DNA of 64,000 nt from Saprospirales bacterium. GTDB taxonomy: Bacteria > Bacteroidota > Bacteroidia > Chitinophagales > Saprospiraceae. The translations under genes and the position numbers were made by a program. The stretch covers positions 166,161 to 230,160 of the forward strand of contig JADJBL010000006.1 in the NCBI GenBank assembly GCA_016703765.1, given 5' to 3'. A model generated the notes under the pieces. That model did no database searches. It was not told the DNA's origin and saw only the letters and a list, made by a program, of their open reading frames with translations. Positions 53,801-64,000 of the stretch are shown here, one piece after another. The first letter of the stretch is position 1; each line of letters opens with the position of its first letter.

Positions 53801-56800
53801 TGTACCGGACCGTCAACCTGCCCAATACCATTTTGGCTCCGGGCGATTATTACGTGATCTGCGGCGTCGGTTCGACCGTGCCCAATTGCGATTTCAACTT
53901 CGACGGCGCTTTGGCCGACCGCATCCAGAACGGAGCGCCCGACGCCGTGCGCCTGCTTTGGAACACCGTGACCACCGACGCCCTGAGTTATGAAGGCGAC
54001 GTGCCGGGTGCAGTAGAAGGCTCCGGAACGGGCCTGGAAGATAGCAATACCATCCCCGAGGTAGGCCTCTCCCGCGTGCCCGACGGCGCCGATACCGACC
54101 AAAACAATATTGATTTCGAACTGACCTGCATCACACCGGGCGAAACCAATACGCCCGACAATACCGATACCGATGACGACGATTCGCCCGACGTATGCGA
54201 CGACTGTCCGCTTGCGCAAAGCCAGGGCAGTATAGCCAATTTCGATGTTCCGAACTGCGCCTGCTTGCCCGGATATTACGCCGTAACCTCTGTCGTCAAC
54301 GGGCAGGAAGTGATCACCGGCTGCCAGATTTGTCCTCCGGGCACGTACTGCCCGGACGGCATCTTAGCCTACCCCTGTCAGGCGGGCTCCTTTCAGGACC
54401 TGCCGGGCCAAACCTCCTGCATCGAATGCGTGCCGGGAAGATTTTCTTCGGTAATGGGATCCGTCTTTTGTACGCTTTGCCCAGCGGGCGAATACCAATC
54501 CGAATCCGGAGCTACTTCCTGTATCGATTGTCCACCGGGCACCGGCGGGGGACGGGCGGGCCCCCCGCCGGGCTGCGAGGGCTTCAACCCCACCGGGAGG
54601 GGGGGGGGGTGCCGCCGGCCCTACCAGCGGGCCTCCTGAACGCGAGGGACCCAACCCCCCGCATTGTTTGCCCCCGGGAAAATCAGCCTTGGAAGGGGCG
54701 GTCGCCTGCCGACGCGAGGCGGGGACTTTCAACCCCGACCCGGGCGCTACCGAATGTGAGAATTGTCCTCCCGGAAAATACCAGCCGACTGTGGGCGCTG
54801 TGTTGTGTCAAAACTGCCCTACTGGAACCTACGCTTCGATGAACGGGCAAGTGAATTGCGAAACCTGCGAGCCGGGGTCCGTAGCTCCTGCTGAGGGAAG
54901 CGCGCTCTGCGTGGACTGTATGCCTCCGGACTTCAGTTCCTGCCCGACCGTACTGCCGGTGGACAATGATCCGGGGCTATGCGAAGCGAATGTGATAGTG
55001 CCTATGCCGGTGCTTTCCGACATGTGCACCCGGAATCATGCCCTTCATTTCGACGGGTCGGATGACTATGTAAACCTCGGCGCGGCGCTATTGCCGACCA
55101 GTGCCAACACGGCATTTACCATAGAAGCATGGATACGCACCACAGACGGCGATGGGGCTATTGTTTCTCAATATGCCCAGGCCTCGCCGTTGCGATTTAT
55201 TTTTTTTATCGAAAACGATAAACTGAATTACTGGCGCGGGAACAATTTGGCCAGCTCGACCGCTTCTGTCAACGACGGTGTTTGGCATCATGTGGCCGTT
55301 ACCCGGACGCAAACCGGCGCCATTTCCCTGTTTATCGACGGAGTACAGGACGGGACGGGGTCGGATAACTCCGGCTTTTCAAATACTTCCACTATGATCG
55401 GCGCTGTTATTTTTAACGGCAGCCCTTCCCGACCGTTTACCGGAGAGATCGACGAGGTCCGCATCTGGAGCACCGCCCGCTCCCAAACGGATATCCAGGC
55501 GGCCATGAATCTGGAGATCAACTCCACCTACCCAGGTTTGACGGCATTCTATCATTTCAACGAAGGGATTGCATGTTGTGAAAATACCGGGCTAGACAAC
55601 CTGCCCGACGGCATGGCCGGCAACGACGGCACACTCAGCGGCTTTTCGCTTGCTCCCGGCTGTACTTCCAACTGGACGGCCGGGGCGCCGGCCCTCGGCG
55701 ATCCGCTCACCCTGACGAACGACTGGACCAACGACTGCGGCGACGTTTCCGGGATCTTTCCGGTGGGGGCGACCGTGGTGACCTGGACGGCCATGGGGGC
55801 GAACGGAGCGACCGAGACCTGCTCTATCACGGTAACGGTAAACGATGTGGAACCTCCCACCATCAGCTGCCCTTCAGATTTTTCGGTATCCAGCGACCCT
55901 GGCGAATGTACTGCGCTGGTCAATTTTGCTGGAGGCGGTTCGTTGATCTGGACCGATGATTTTATACAGGGGAACACCCCTTCCAATGCGCAGTGCCAGA
56001 ATTGGAGCGATTTTCTAGACCTTCTTACCCCGGGCTCCTATGCTTCCGTTACCATAAAAGGAACATTCGACCCGGTGGGTATAACCATCACCGATCCCGT
56101 TGCCGCCACGCAACTGGCGAATTTGCTCTACACGGAAACAGAGGGGAGTGTGACCAGCGGCGGACATACCTGGACCGTGTACAAAGGCTGTGTTGCTTTC
56201 AGTTGCGTGGATCAACCGGATGGGGTTGAGCTGGTATTGGATGAGGGAAATTGTACTTGTGCGGGGGGGTATACCATCCGCCCGCATATTGGAAATGAGA
56301 ACTGGGGAGGCGTCAACACGTATACTTGTTATGCTCCCTCTCAAACTATGACGCTGGAATTTACCATTTCCGGCGGAGGCGGCCCCGTTACAATCGATGA
56401 TAATTGTCCCGGCGCAATCCTTTCACAAACAGCAGGCTTGCCAGACGGGTCTGTTTTTCCGTTGGGCATGACGCTCAATACTTTTGAGGTGACGGATGGG
56501 GTAAACCCTCCGGTTAGTTGCTCTTTCACGGTGACGGTGGAGGATAACGAGCCTCCGTCCATCACTTGCCCTTCGGATATTTCGGTAGATAACGACCCGG
56601 GCCAATGCTGCGCCGTGGTGGATTACATTGCTCCGATCGGAACGGACAACTGTCCGGACCCCATGACGATTCAAACCGACGGCCAGGCCAGTGGATTCTG
56701 CTTCCCGGTGGGAAGCACTCTTAACACCTTTGAGGTGACGGACGGGGCGGGCCTTACGGTCAGTTGCTCCTTTTGGGTGAACGTTGCGGATGTCGAGCTT

Positions 56801-58677
56801 CCGTCCATCATTTGCCCATCGGATATATCGGTAGATAACGATCCGGGCCAGTGCTGCGCGACGGTAAATTATGTCGCTCCGGCAGGGACAGACAACTGCC
56901 CGAACCCCATAACGACCCAGATCAACGGTCTTCCCGACGGGGACTGTTTTCCTGTAGGAATGACGACCAATGCCTTTGAGGTGATCGATGCGGCGGAAAC
57001 CCGGCAACTTGCTCCTTCAGCGTGATGGTGACCGATACCGAGCTTCCGGTGCTCGATTGTCCTGCGAATATTGTTGCGGTGACCGATCCGGGCGAATGTA
57101 CCGCCGTAGTGAATTTTGCAGACCCAGTTTTCTCAGATAATTGCTCCTCCGGAGGATCGAATAATCAAATATTTGGCTTTACGGGAGCCGAAGAGATATT
57201 TGTTGTTCCGGATGGGGTCTACTCCATTTTCATCGAAGCATTGGGCGCCCAGGGAGGCGAGTCGTACAGCTGTACGGGCGGCCCGAACCCGGAATTCGAC
57301 GGCGGGCTGGGCGGATACGCGGCGGGAACGCTGGCCGTTACGCCGGGTCAAACCCTCTACATTAATGTCGGCGGGAAGGGATTGGTCGGGGACGACGGAC
57401 CCTTCGAAGGGGGCTGGAACGGCGGGGGAGACGGCGGCTATTGGGGTGGCGGCGGCGGCGGTGGTTCGGATGTGCGAACCATCTCCGGCGATCTCTCCTC
57501 GCGGCTGCTGGTAGGCGGCGGCGGTGGCGGCGGCAATACCGGTTGCTCCGATCACGGAGCCGGCGGCGGCGGCGGTGGGCTTATTGGAATAGATGGCCTT
57601 TCTTTTAACGGATACGATTTTCCCACCGGAGGAACCCAGGTTGGAGGAGGGATAGGCCAAAATTCGGGAGAAAACGGTTCGTTTGGCCAGGGAGGAAACG
57701 CCCCCGGGGGCGAAAACCATGTAGGCGGCGGAGGCGGCGGCTGGTACGGCGGGGGGTCCGCCTATGCGGCAGGCGGCGCGGGAGGATCCAGCTATATCGG
57801 AGGGGTCGCAGGCGGCTCTACGATTGCCGCCATTCAAACCGGAGACGGGTTGGTGGCGATTTCCTGGCTGGTCATTACTCAAACGGCGGGTTTGCCCAGC
57901 GGCAGCCCATTCCCCTTCGGAACGACCACCAATACCTTTGAAGTGATGGATGGAGCGGGGAACATCGGTTCCTGCAGTTTTTCCGTAACCGTTTCGGGCA
58001 CGCCCTGTAACGGAGGCGCCATTACCATCATCGACCCATGCACCTGCCTGGACAATGCCTCTACGCTTTCGGACGGGCAGTTCAGCGAGACGGTAGAAGT
58101 GAGCAGCGGCCCCGGCGAAACCTGGACGGTGGTATTGGCTCCGGGCCTCTATCAAACGGCCAGTTTGGCGCCTCCCGCGGCCCCGCTTCCCGTTTTGGCG
58201 GGAACTCCCTTGACGGAGGGGCCTGCGGGCATATATACCCTGACGGGCAAGCACGTCGACGCGCTCGGCTATTCGATATCGGTGACCAATGGGTCTGTCA
58301 CGCTTAGCACTTCCAATACCTGCTACTACCCGAATCCGAGCCTGAGCGGCTTAAATGGTGTATATTGCAGTCAGGATGGACCACAGGTCGCCACGGTGAC
58401 GGCCCAATTGGGCGACGGCGGCGGTCCGGCGACCATAGAATCGATTACATTCGACCTGATCCGGCAAAGCGACAACGCGGTGGTTTCAACCCAGACGGGC
58501 GGGAGCAATACCTTCAATTTCGATCCTTCGATGCTGGCTCAAGGCAATTACACCCTGCGCGCCACCTTCGACGCAGCCGACGATGGGGCAGGGCACACGG
58601 GCTGCGAACAGGCGGTGGAGGAGGATTTTGAAGTGCGGAAAGTCGGGTGCGGGGAGTTTCCGTGGGACGGCAACTAG
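50848..58677 (+). CDS. Giant secreted GH13 alpha-amylase / lamin-tail / GCC-repeat / LamG / HYR protein (two breaks)
   Basis: About 2,600 residues if joined. Leader to ASSQ. GH13 domain: DLVLNHR, nucleophile Asp245 in ELRLDAVKHI, acid Glu273 in AVGELFDG, and VENHDVDRI (Asp358). A beta region follows, then a lamin-tail domain (LLINEVDYDQVGDDEMEFIEL), an Asp-rich linker, and cysteine-rich ephrin-receptor-like repeats (CPPGTYCPDG, CVPGRFSS, CPAGEYQSESGATSC). The frame is lost in the corrupted patch 54535-54720 and resumes with the same repeats (AGTFNPDPGATEC). Then come a LamG domain (ALHFDGSDDYVNLG ... IDEVRIWSTARSQ), HYR domains (CPSDISVDNDPGQCC), and a second break at 56994-56997, where one missing G restores DAAGNPATCSFSVMVTD. 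A glycine-rich domain and the end GCGEFPWDGN close it. It has no standard sorting domain. Treating it as one gene is my inference from collinear repeats across both breaks. Confidence 0.75.
54535..54720. other. Corrupted GC-rich patch inside cysteine-rich repeats
   Basis: Within otherwise regular ephrin-receptor-like repeats the sequence turns into G/C runs (an 11-base G run at 54600-54610) and the frame is lost between 54600 and 54720. Fragments of the repeat remain readable in different frames (GFNP near 54580, AGTFNPDPGATEC near 54725), so repeat copies were probably collapsed or miscalled here. Confidence 0.7.
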
Positions 58678-58704
58678 GGAGTGTTCAGTTTTTAGTTTTC
58701 AGTT
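58653..58704 (+). repeat. Shared gene-end block, copy 1
   Basis: From TTTCCGTGGG through the stop codon to AGTGTTCAGTTTTTA, this block matches the end of the next gene (59692-59742). It encodes the last residues of GEFPWDGN and the AT-rich AGTTTTTAG-type words that follow. Confidence 0.75.
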
Positions 58705-58747
58705 GCGCAAGGGCGAAGTTTAAGACTTCGCCCTTGCGCGTTTTTTC
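58705..58747 (+). terminator. Intrinsic terminator after the amylase giant
   Basis: A perfect 14-base stem GCGCAAGGGCGAAG (58705-58718) with CTTCGCCCTTGCGC (58726-58739), a 7-base loop, then a run of six T. This is among the strongest terminators in the window and ends the transcript before the DUF3494 gene. Confidence 0.92.
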
Positions 58748-58772
58748 ACTTCACGTTTTCAAATAAATTAAC

Positions 58773-59711
58773 ATGTTCAAAAAACTCCAACAGGCATTGA
58801 CGGCGCTTATGCTGTTCTCCATGCCATTTATGGGCTTCGGGCAATTACAGCCCCCTCCTCCGGACTTAGGGGATGCCGCCGGTTTTGCGTTATTTACTTC
58901 CGTTGGGGCATTTATAAATAATGACAACAGTGTCGTAACTGGCGATGTTGGCACCAATATGGGCGCTTTCTCCGGGTTTCCTCCGGGGACGGTCATTGGA
59001 GCAACTCATGTGGAAGATCTCGCTTCGGCGCTTGCCGAGCCGGACCTGCTGGCAGCCTATATGTATCTGGACGGAATTTTGGGTGGTATGACAATTGGAG
59101 TCGGATTGGGAACGGGCCAGACCCTCACTCCCGATGTCTATATCCTTGGGTCTGCCGCTACTCTGAACGGGGTTTTAAACCTGGACGCGGAAGGCGATCC
59201 CGATGCGATATTTATTTTTCAGATCGACGGCGCTTTTTCGACCACCTCGGGCTCCAGTGTGGTGTTGAAGGGCGGGGCTTCTCTTTGTAATGTCTATTGG
59301 CAAATAAATGGCGCTGTGGCTTTAGGAGATGGTTCTGTTTTCAGGGGTACGATCCTTTCCGCCGGCGCGATCACACTGCTGGAAAGCGCAGATCTGTTTG
59401 GCCAGGCACTTACCAAGGCGGGGCAGATTGAATTACATAACAATATAGTTACGATAGGGTCCGAACCGACTGCCTCCATAATCACTGCAAGCGGGCCAAC
59501 CTCGGTTTGCGTGGGGGAAAGTGTGACCCTTTCGGGAAATGTCGGCGGAGTCTGGAGCACCGGAGAAGTTACTCCCTCCATAGTGGTGACCACCAGCGGC
59601 GACTATTTTGTGACCAATACGGATGCCTGCGGAAGCGCCACCTCGAACCACATTCAGGTCACTGTAGCTCAGGCTGTAGGCTGCGGGGATTTTCCGTGGG
59701 GAGGGGGGTAG
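58773..59711 (+). CDS. Secreted DUF3494 (ice-binding-protein fold) protein with short Ig-like tail
   Basis: 312 residues. A signal peptide (MFKKLQQALTALMLFSMPFMGFG) is followed by a DUF3494 domain of about 200 residues. DUF3494 features are AGFALFTSVGAFINNDNSVV, TGDVGTNMGAFSGFPPGTVIG, LTPDVYILGSAATLNGVLNLD, AIFIFQIDGAF, and CNVYWQINGAVALGDGSVFRGTILSAGAITL. This fold is the discontinuous beta-solenoid of many microbial ice-binding proteins but also occurs in adhesins of non-cold organisms, so ice binding is not assured. An Ig-like/PKD-like segment (GPTSVCVGESVTLSG ... GDYFVTNTDACG) precedes the end VGCGDFPWGGG, nearly the same as that of the preceding giant. No T9SS sorting domain is recognised. 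It has a terminator directly upstream and so its own promoter. Confidence 0.85.
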   Translation: MFKKLQQALTALMLFSMPFMGFGQLQPPPPDLGDAAGFALFTSVGAFINNDNSVVTGDVGTNMGAFSGFPPGTVIGATHVEDLASALAEPDLLAAYMYLDGILGGMTIGVGLGTGQTLTPDVYILGSAATLNGVLNLDAEGDPDAIFIFQIDGAFSTTSGSSVVLKGGASLCNVYWQINGAVALGDGSVFRGTILSAGAITLLESADLFGQALTKAGQIELHNNIVTIGSEPTASIITASGPTSVCVGESVTLSGNVGGVWSTGEVTPSIVVTTSGDYFVTNTDACGSATSNHIQVTVAQAVGCGDFPWGGG

Positions 59712-59742
59712 GATAGTGTTCAGTTTTTAATTTTTAGTTTTT
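59692..59742 (+). repeat. Shared gene-end block, copy 2
   Basis: Copy of the 58653-58704 block: TTTTCCGTGGGG, stop codon, AGTGTTCAGTTTTTAATTTTTAG. It forms the end of the DUF3494 gene and the start of the intergenic gap. Outside this block and the promoter candidate, the 59712-59978 gap shows no gene. Confidence 0.75.
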
Positions 59743-59790
59743 AGTTGGCGAAAAGGTGAGGCAGTTGGTTCCGCTTCTTCTCTTTTTGTG

Positions 59791-59822
59791 TTGTCCGGCT
59801 GGTTTTTTTCGTATTATATTTG
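59791..59822 (+). promoter_or_regulatory. Candidate promoter: TTG, 21 bases, TATATTTG
   Basis: TATATTTG (59815-59822) is an exact TAnnTTTG match, and a TTG at 59791-59793 lies 21 bases upstream, near the usual spacing. It would give a leader of about 150 bases before the ATG at 59979. Confidence 0.45.
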
Positions 59823-59978
59823 TATCGCGCTAAACAAGTTGTAATCCAATTACCCCCCCTGCCGATTGCCGAATGAGAGAATACCTTTCTCCCGTTTCGG
59901 CTATTTGTTTTTTTAAGGAGTGCTATTTGGTTTTAATAGGTACGGCGCCAAGCATTTTAGGCAAAACGATCGAAACCT

Positions 59979-62900
59979 ATGAACCAGCTGTCGCATTCCT
60001 TCGCAAATCGAATCCTTCCGGCTATTTTCCTTATTTTTCTTTCATCTGGTATTTTGGCCCAGACGCAGACCTTTTCTTCCAGCGGCACGTTTACAGTCCC
60101 TGCAGGTGTAACCAGTATAACCGTGCAAGCATGGGGCGGTGGCGGCGGCGGCGGTCAAAGTGCGGGTAATAGGGCAAGAGGTGGCGGCGGCGGCGGCGCA
60201 TTTACGGGTGGCACCCTTAGCGTTTCACCGGGAGATGTTTTAACGATAACCGTTGGAGGTGGCGGGCCTGCGGGTTCTAATGGAGGTAATTCCTCCGTTG
60301 GGGCCATTGTTGCCAATGGCGGGTTTGCAGATAATAGCGGCCCTGGAGGTGCAGGAGGTGCGGCTTCAGCTATTGTTCTACCAGTAACCGCGTCAAATGC
60401 TGGCGGTACCGGCGGCGCTGGGTATACGGCTGCTAATAATGGCGGCGGAGGCGGTGGCGGTAGCGCGGCCTCGTCTTCTTTGCCGGGTACCGTGGGAACT
60501 GCAGGTAACAACAGCGGAACGGGAGGAGCCGGAGGGAATAGCCCTCTGACGAACCCGCAAGGCGACGGTGGAAGGGGCGCCGATAACGATGGTAGCCCGG
60601 GCGCCGGAAATGGCACTGCACCGGGTGGTGGAGGCGGTGGGCAGTCTGACGACGACGAAGATGGTGGTGATGGCGCAAACGGACAGGTAATACTTACCTG
60701 GACCTGTTCCGACAACATTAACAACATGAGTACCACCGCTACTACTCCTGTTTGTACAAACGGTACTTCAACCGTGACCGTTACATCTACCAGCCTGGCC
60801 GACGGCACTTATACGGTGTACTATAATTTAAGCGGTGCAAATACGGCAACTGCTCAATCCGCTTCGATGACATTCAGCGGCGTAACCGGCACGTTTGCAA
60901 CCATTCCCTTTGTAAACAGCGGCGCTACTACCATCACGATCACTTCGGTGGGATGCGCCAATGTAGTGGCAGGACAGGATTTCACGGCGGCGGTGACAGT
61001 AAATGGCGCTCCAGCAACACCGGGGGCCATATCGGGCACAACACCTGTATGCTCCGATCAAACAGGGCTAATTTACAGCATATCGGCAGTGTCTGGTGCG
61101 ACCACCTATAACTGGACAGTCCCAACAGGATGGTCAATCACAGCAGGATCAGGAACAATTTCCATTACCGTAACGTCAGGTAGTGCAGATCAGAGCGGTA
61201 CCATAGCAGTTACAGCCACAAACACATGCGGAACGAGCGCTGCAAGCTCTTTGGCCGTAGATCTGATAGATAATATCGGTTTTGGGAATACGTCAACGAA
61301 CACACTTTCCATTTGTGAAGGCACAACCGGTACTACGATTAATGGGGCCGCAGCGCCTTCCGGCCCAACCTATAATTGGCAGGTATCTACAACAAGTCCA
61401 AGTTCAGGGTTTTCCACTGCATCGAATGGTACCAATAACGATGAGGATTATACGGTAGACAATGATTATTACGACAACCCGGGTACTTATTATTTCAGGA
61501 GGGTGATCAGTAGCAGTACCACTGCGTGTGATGGCATTAGTGACGTAGTGACATTGACCGTGAATGCCAATCCGGCCCCCGTTATTTCCGTGGACGAATC
61601 TTCGGGCACACCCGACGACGGCACTATCTGTGATGGGGTATCCGTGACTCTGGACGCCGGTTCCTTTAGCTCTTATTCCTGGTCCCCGGGCGGCGCCACC
61701 TCGCAAACGATCAACGTCAGTCCTTCGTCCACCACGACCTATAGTGTCACGGTGACAAACGCCGCGGGATGTTCCGGTACGGATAACCAAATCATCACGG
61801 TGAATCCGGTACCGGTAATAAACTCCATTTCTGCTGCGCCTCCTTCCATCTCCTGTGGCGGTTCGTCGGTACTGACGGTTGTACCGGCCAATAATGCGAC
61901 CCAAACCTTTGCCCAGAATACCACTATTACCATTCCCAATTCCGGAAATGCAAGTCCTTTCCCTTCCACTATTTCGGTTTCCGGACTGCCCGCTTCTGGC
62001 GTAAGCCTCCAAAGCGTCGCTTTTAACAACCTTTCCCATGAAGATCCGGACGATATGGATATTTACCTGATCGGGCCCAACAACCAGGTGATCTGGATCA
62101 TGTCTGATGCGGGAGGAGGGACAGGCATCAACAATTTCGATTTAATCTTTGCCGATGGCGGCACGGCTTTGTCCACAAGCACCTTGGTTAACAATACGAC
62201 TTATGCGCCGGACGATCTGACGGTTATAGAAGCAACACCAGGCGGAGCAACCCTTATCACCATGCTTGCGGGTTTTTCCGGCAATATGAACGGCACCTGG
62301 AGCCTGTATATCGTCGACGACGACAGCGATAGCAGTTCGGGTGATCTGGAAGACTGGTTCCTCACTTTCACCTATAGTGAATATACCTATGCCTGGTCTA
62401 ATGGGCCTACCACCCCCAGTCAAACCGTAATGCCAGCTGTAACCACCATCTATACGGTCACAGTTACCATCCCTGGCACAGGTTGCTCTTCAACCGCTAA
62501 CGTGACCGTGACGGTAACGGACACGGAGCCGCCAATGATCTCCTGCCCTTCGAATATTTCCGTAAATAACGACCCTGGCCAGTGCTGTGCCGTGGTGAAC
62601 TACACCGCGCCAGTGGGCACGGACAACTGCCCGGGCCAATCGACGGCCCAAACCGCCGGACAAGCCAGCGGCTTCTGCTTCCCGGTGGGGGTGACGACGA
62701 ACACCTTTGTGGTGACGGCGGCGAACAGCCAGACGGCTTCGTGTTCGTTCACCGTGACGGTGACAGATAACGAGCCGCCCGCGATCGCCTGTCCTTCGAA
62801 TGTTTCTGTGAATAACGACCCGGGCCAATGCTGCGCCGTGGTGAACTACACCGCCCCGGTGGGTACGGACAACTGCACGGGCCAATCGACGGCTCAAACG

Positions 62901-64000
62901 GCGGGGCAAGCCAGCGGTTTCTGCTTTCCGGTGGGCGTGACGACCAATACCTTCGTGGTGACGGCGGCAAATAGCCAAACGGCATCTTGCTCGTTCACGG
63001 TAACGGTGACCGATATCGAGCCGCCCGCGATTACCTGCCCTTCGAATGTTTCAGTGAATAACGACCCGGGCCAATGCTGCGCGGTGGTGATGTATACCGC
63101 TCCGATCGGTACGGACAACTGCCCGGGCCAAACGACGGCTCAAACGGCGGGCCAAGCCAGCGGTTTCTGCTTTCCGGCGGGTGTGACGACCAATACCTTC
63201 GTGGTGACGGCGGCGAACAGTCAGACGGCCACTTGCTCTTTCACGGTGACGGTGACGGACAATGAGGCCCCGCGATCGCCTGCCCTTCGAATGTTTCGGT
63301 GAACAACGACCCGGGCCAGTGCTGCGCGGTGGTGAACTATACGGCTCCGGTGGGTACAGACAACTGCCCGGGCCAAACGACGGCCCAAACGGCAGGCCAG
63401 GCCAGCGGCTTCTGTTTCCTGGTAGGTGTGACGACCAATACCTTTGTAGTGACGGCGGCAAACAGCCAGACGGCTACCTGCTCTCTCACCGTTACGGTGA
63501 CGGACAACGAAGCGCCGGTGATCTCCTGCCCCTCGAATATTTCGGTGAATAACGATCCGGGCCAATGCTGCGCGGTCGTGATCTACACAGCCCCAGTCGG
63601 CACGGACAACTGCGCGGGCCAAACGACGGCACAAACGGCAGGCCAGGCCAGCGGCTTCTGTTTCCCGGTAGGTGTGACGACCAACACCTTCGTGGTGACG
63701 GCGGCGAACAGCCAGACGGCCACTTGCTCCTTTACGGTGACGGTGACGGACAACGAAGCGCCAATGATCTCCTGCCCTTCAAATATTTCTGTAAATAACG
63801 ACCCGGGTCAATGCTGCGCCGTGGTGATGTACACAGCCCCCGTGGGTACCGACAACTGCCCTGGCCAATCAACGGCCCAAACCGCCGGACAAGCCAGCGG
63901 TTTCTGCTTCCCTGTTGGGGTGACGACCAACACCTTTGTGGTGACGGCGGCGAATAGCCAGACGGCAACGTGTTCTTTCACCGTGACGGTGACGGACAAC
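59979..64000 (+). CDS. Giant secreted HYR-repeat protein with Gly-rich, PKD-like and P-domain-like regions (runs off window, one break near 63270)
   Basis: Leader MNQLSHSFANRILPAIFLIFLSSGILAQ. Residues 30-245 are a glycine-rich domain (FTVPAGVTSITVQAWGGGG). Several Ig/PKD-like domains follow (GTTPVCSDQTGLIYSISAV; VTLDAGSFSSYSWSPGGATS). A P-domain-like module is next (SVAFNNLSHEDPDDMDIYLIG; MNGTWSLYIVDDDS). Then a tandem array of HYR domains runs to the window end, each with CPSN(I/V)SVNNDPGQCCAVV and GFCFPVGVTTNTFVVTA. The frame stops at 63302, but adding one C to the run at 63267-63270 restores EAPAIACPSNVSVNNDPG and an open frame to base 64000. HYR domains are Ig-like modules typical of adhesive surface proteins. 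The true C-terminus and secretion signal lie outside the window. Confidence 0.85.
62525..64000 (+). repeat. Tandem 246-bp HYR repeat array (six units, last one cut)
   Basis: The anchor GACC (or GATC) of NNDPGQCC falls at 62571, 62817, 63063, 63308, 63554 and 63800. Spacings are 246, 246, 245, 246 and 246, with the single short interval at the frame break near 63270. Units are about 82 residues with four conserved cysteines. Related 246-base units occur at 56594 and 56840 in the preceding giant gene. Confidence 0.95.

Noticed and set aside
62525..64000. 246-bp repeats as a possible CRISPR, VNTR or mobile element
   Set aside because: They are in-frame HYR protein domains with conserved cysteines.

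Overview
The window is 64 kb of a mid-to-high GC chromosome from a member of the Bacteroidota, most likely a Saprospiria/Lewinella-like lineage. The support is a SusC/SusD pair, two proteins with type IX secretion (T9SS) C-terminal sorting domains, one gliding-motility type C-terminal domain, TAnnTTTG-type promoter elements, DUF5723 and HYR-repeat surface proteins. No rRNA, tRNA, CRISPR array, insertion sequence or phage gene was seen.

Layout. 1-3.6 kb: NAD-linked, cysteine-type formate dehydrogenase (alpha subunit cut by the window edge, plus a NuoE-NuoF-like diaphorase fusion), minus strand. 3.8-16.6 kb: a run of exported envelope proteins: DUF5723 barrel with SH3b repeats, a coiled-coil outer membrane protein, a CHASE2 membrane sensor, two FecR-like proteins, two paralogous M48-like HExxH metallopeptidases and a secreted caspase-TPR protein. 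This is the most system-like block in the window. 16.8-21.1 kb: SusC/SusD. 21.2-23.7 kb: NTF2-like protein, Pit phosphate transporter and its DUF47 partner. 23.8-25.8 kb: adenosine deaminase translationally coupled to a pentameric ligand-gated ion channel homologue. 25.9-30.2 kb: pyruvate/2-oxoacid:ferredoxin oxidoreductase, in which the gamma subunit, a GltD-like NAD(P)H/FAD module and a ferredoxin are one polypeptide. 30.4-46.9 kb: mostly single genes (PDZ protein, YgiQ radical SAM, ArsR/ArsC, M20 and M28 peptidases, DUF3089 hydrolase, DOPA-dioxygenase-like protein, Uma2 remnants, GH20 hexosaminidase, ATP-grasp). 46.8-48.3 kb: a GT39-like membrane glycosyltransferase. 48.5-64 kb: very large secreted proteins: FG-GAP/ASPIC protein, a roughly 2,600-residue GH13 amylase/LTD/LamG/HYR protein, a DUF3494 ice-binding-type protein, and a HYR-repeat giant running off the window.

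Two cautions. First, at least nine genes need one-base corrections, most of them at short G/C runs. In the last gene a 246-bp repeat array is exactly one base short at the break, so many breaks are probably sequence errors rather than real pseudogenes. Second, 36.3-36.8 kb is an extreme poly-G/poly-C block and 54.53-54.72 kb is a smaller corrupted patch. Both look like consensus artefacts. Intergenic regions also carry a recurring type of element: perfect inverted repeats built from short AT-rich tandem words, each with a different word.
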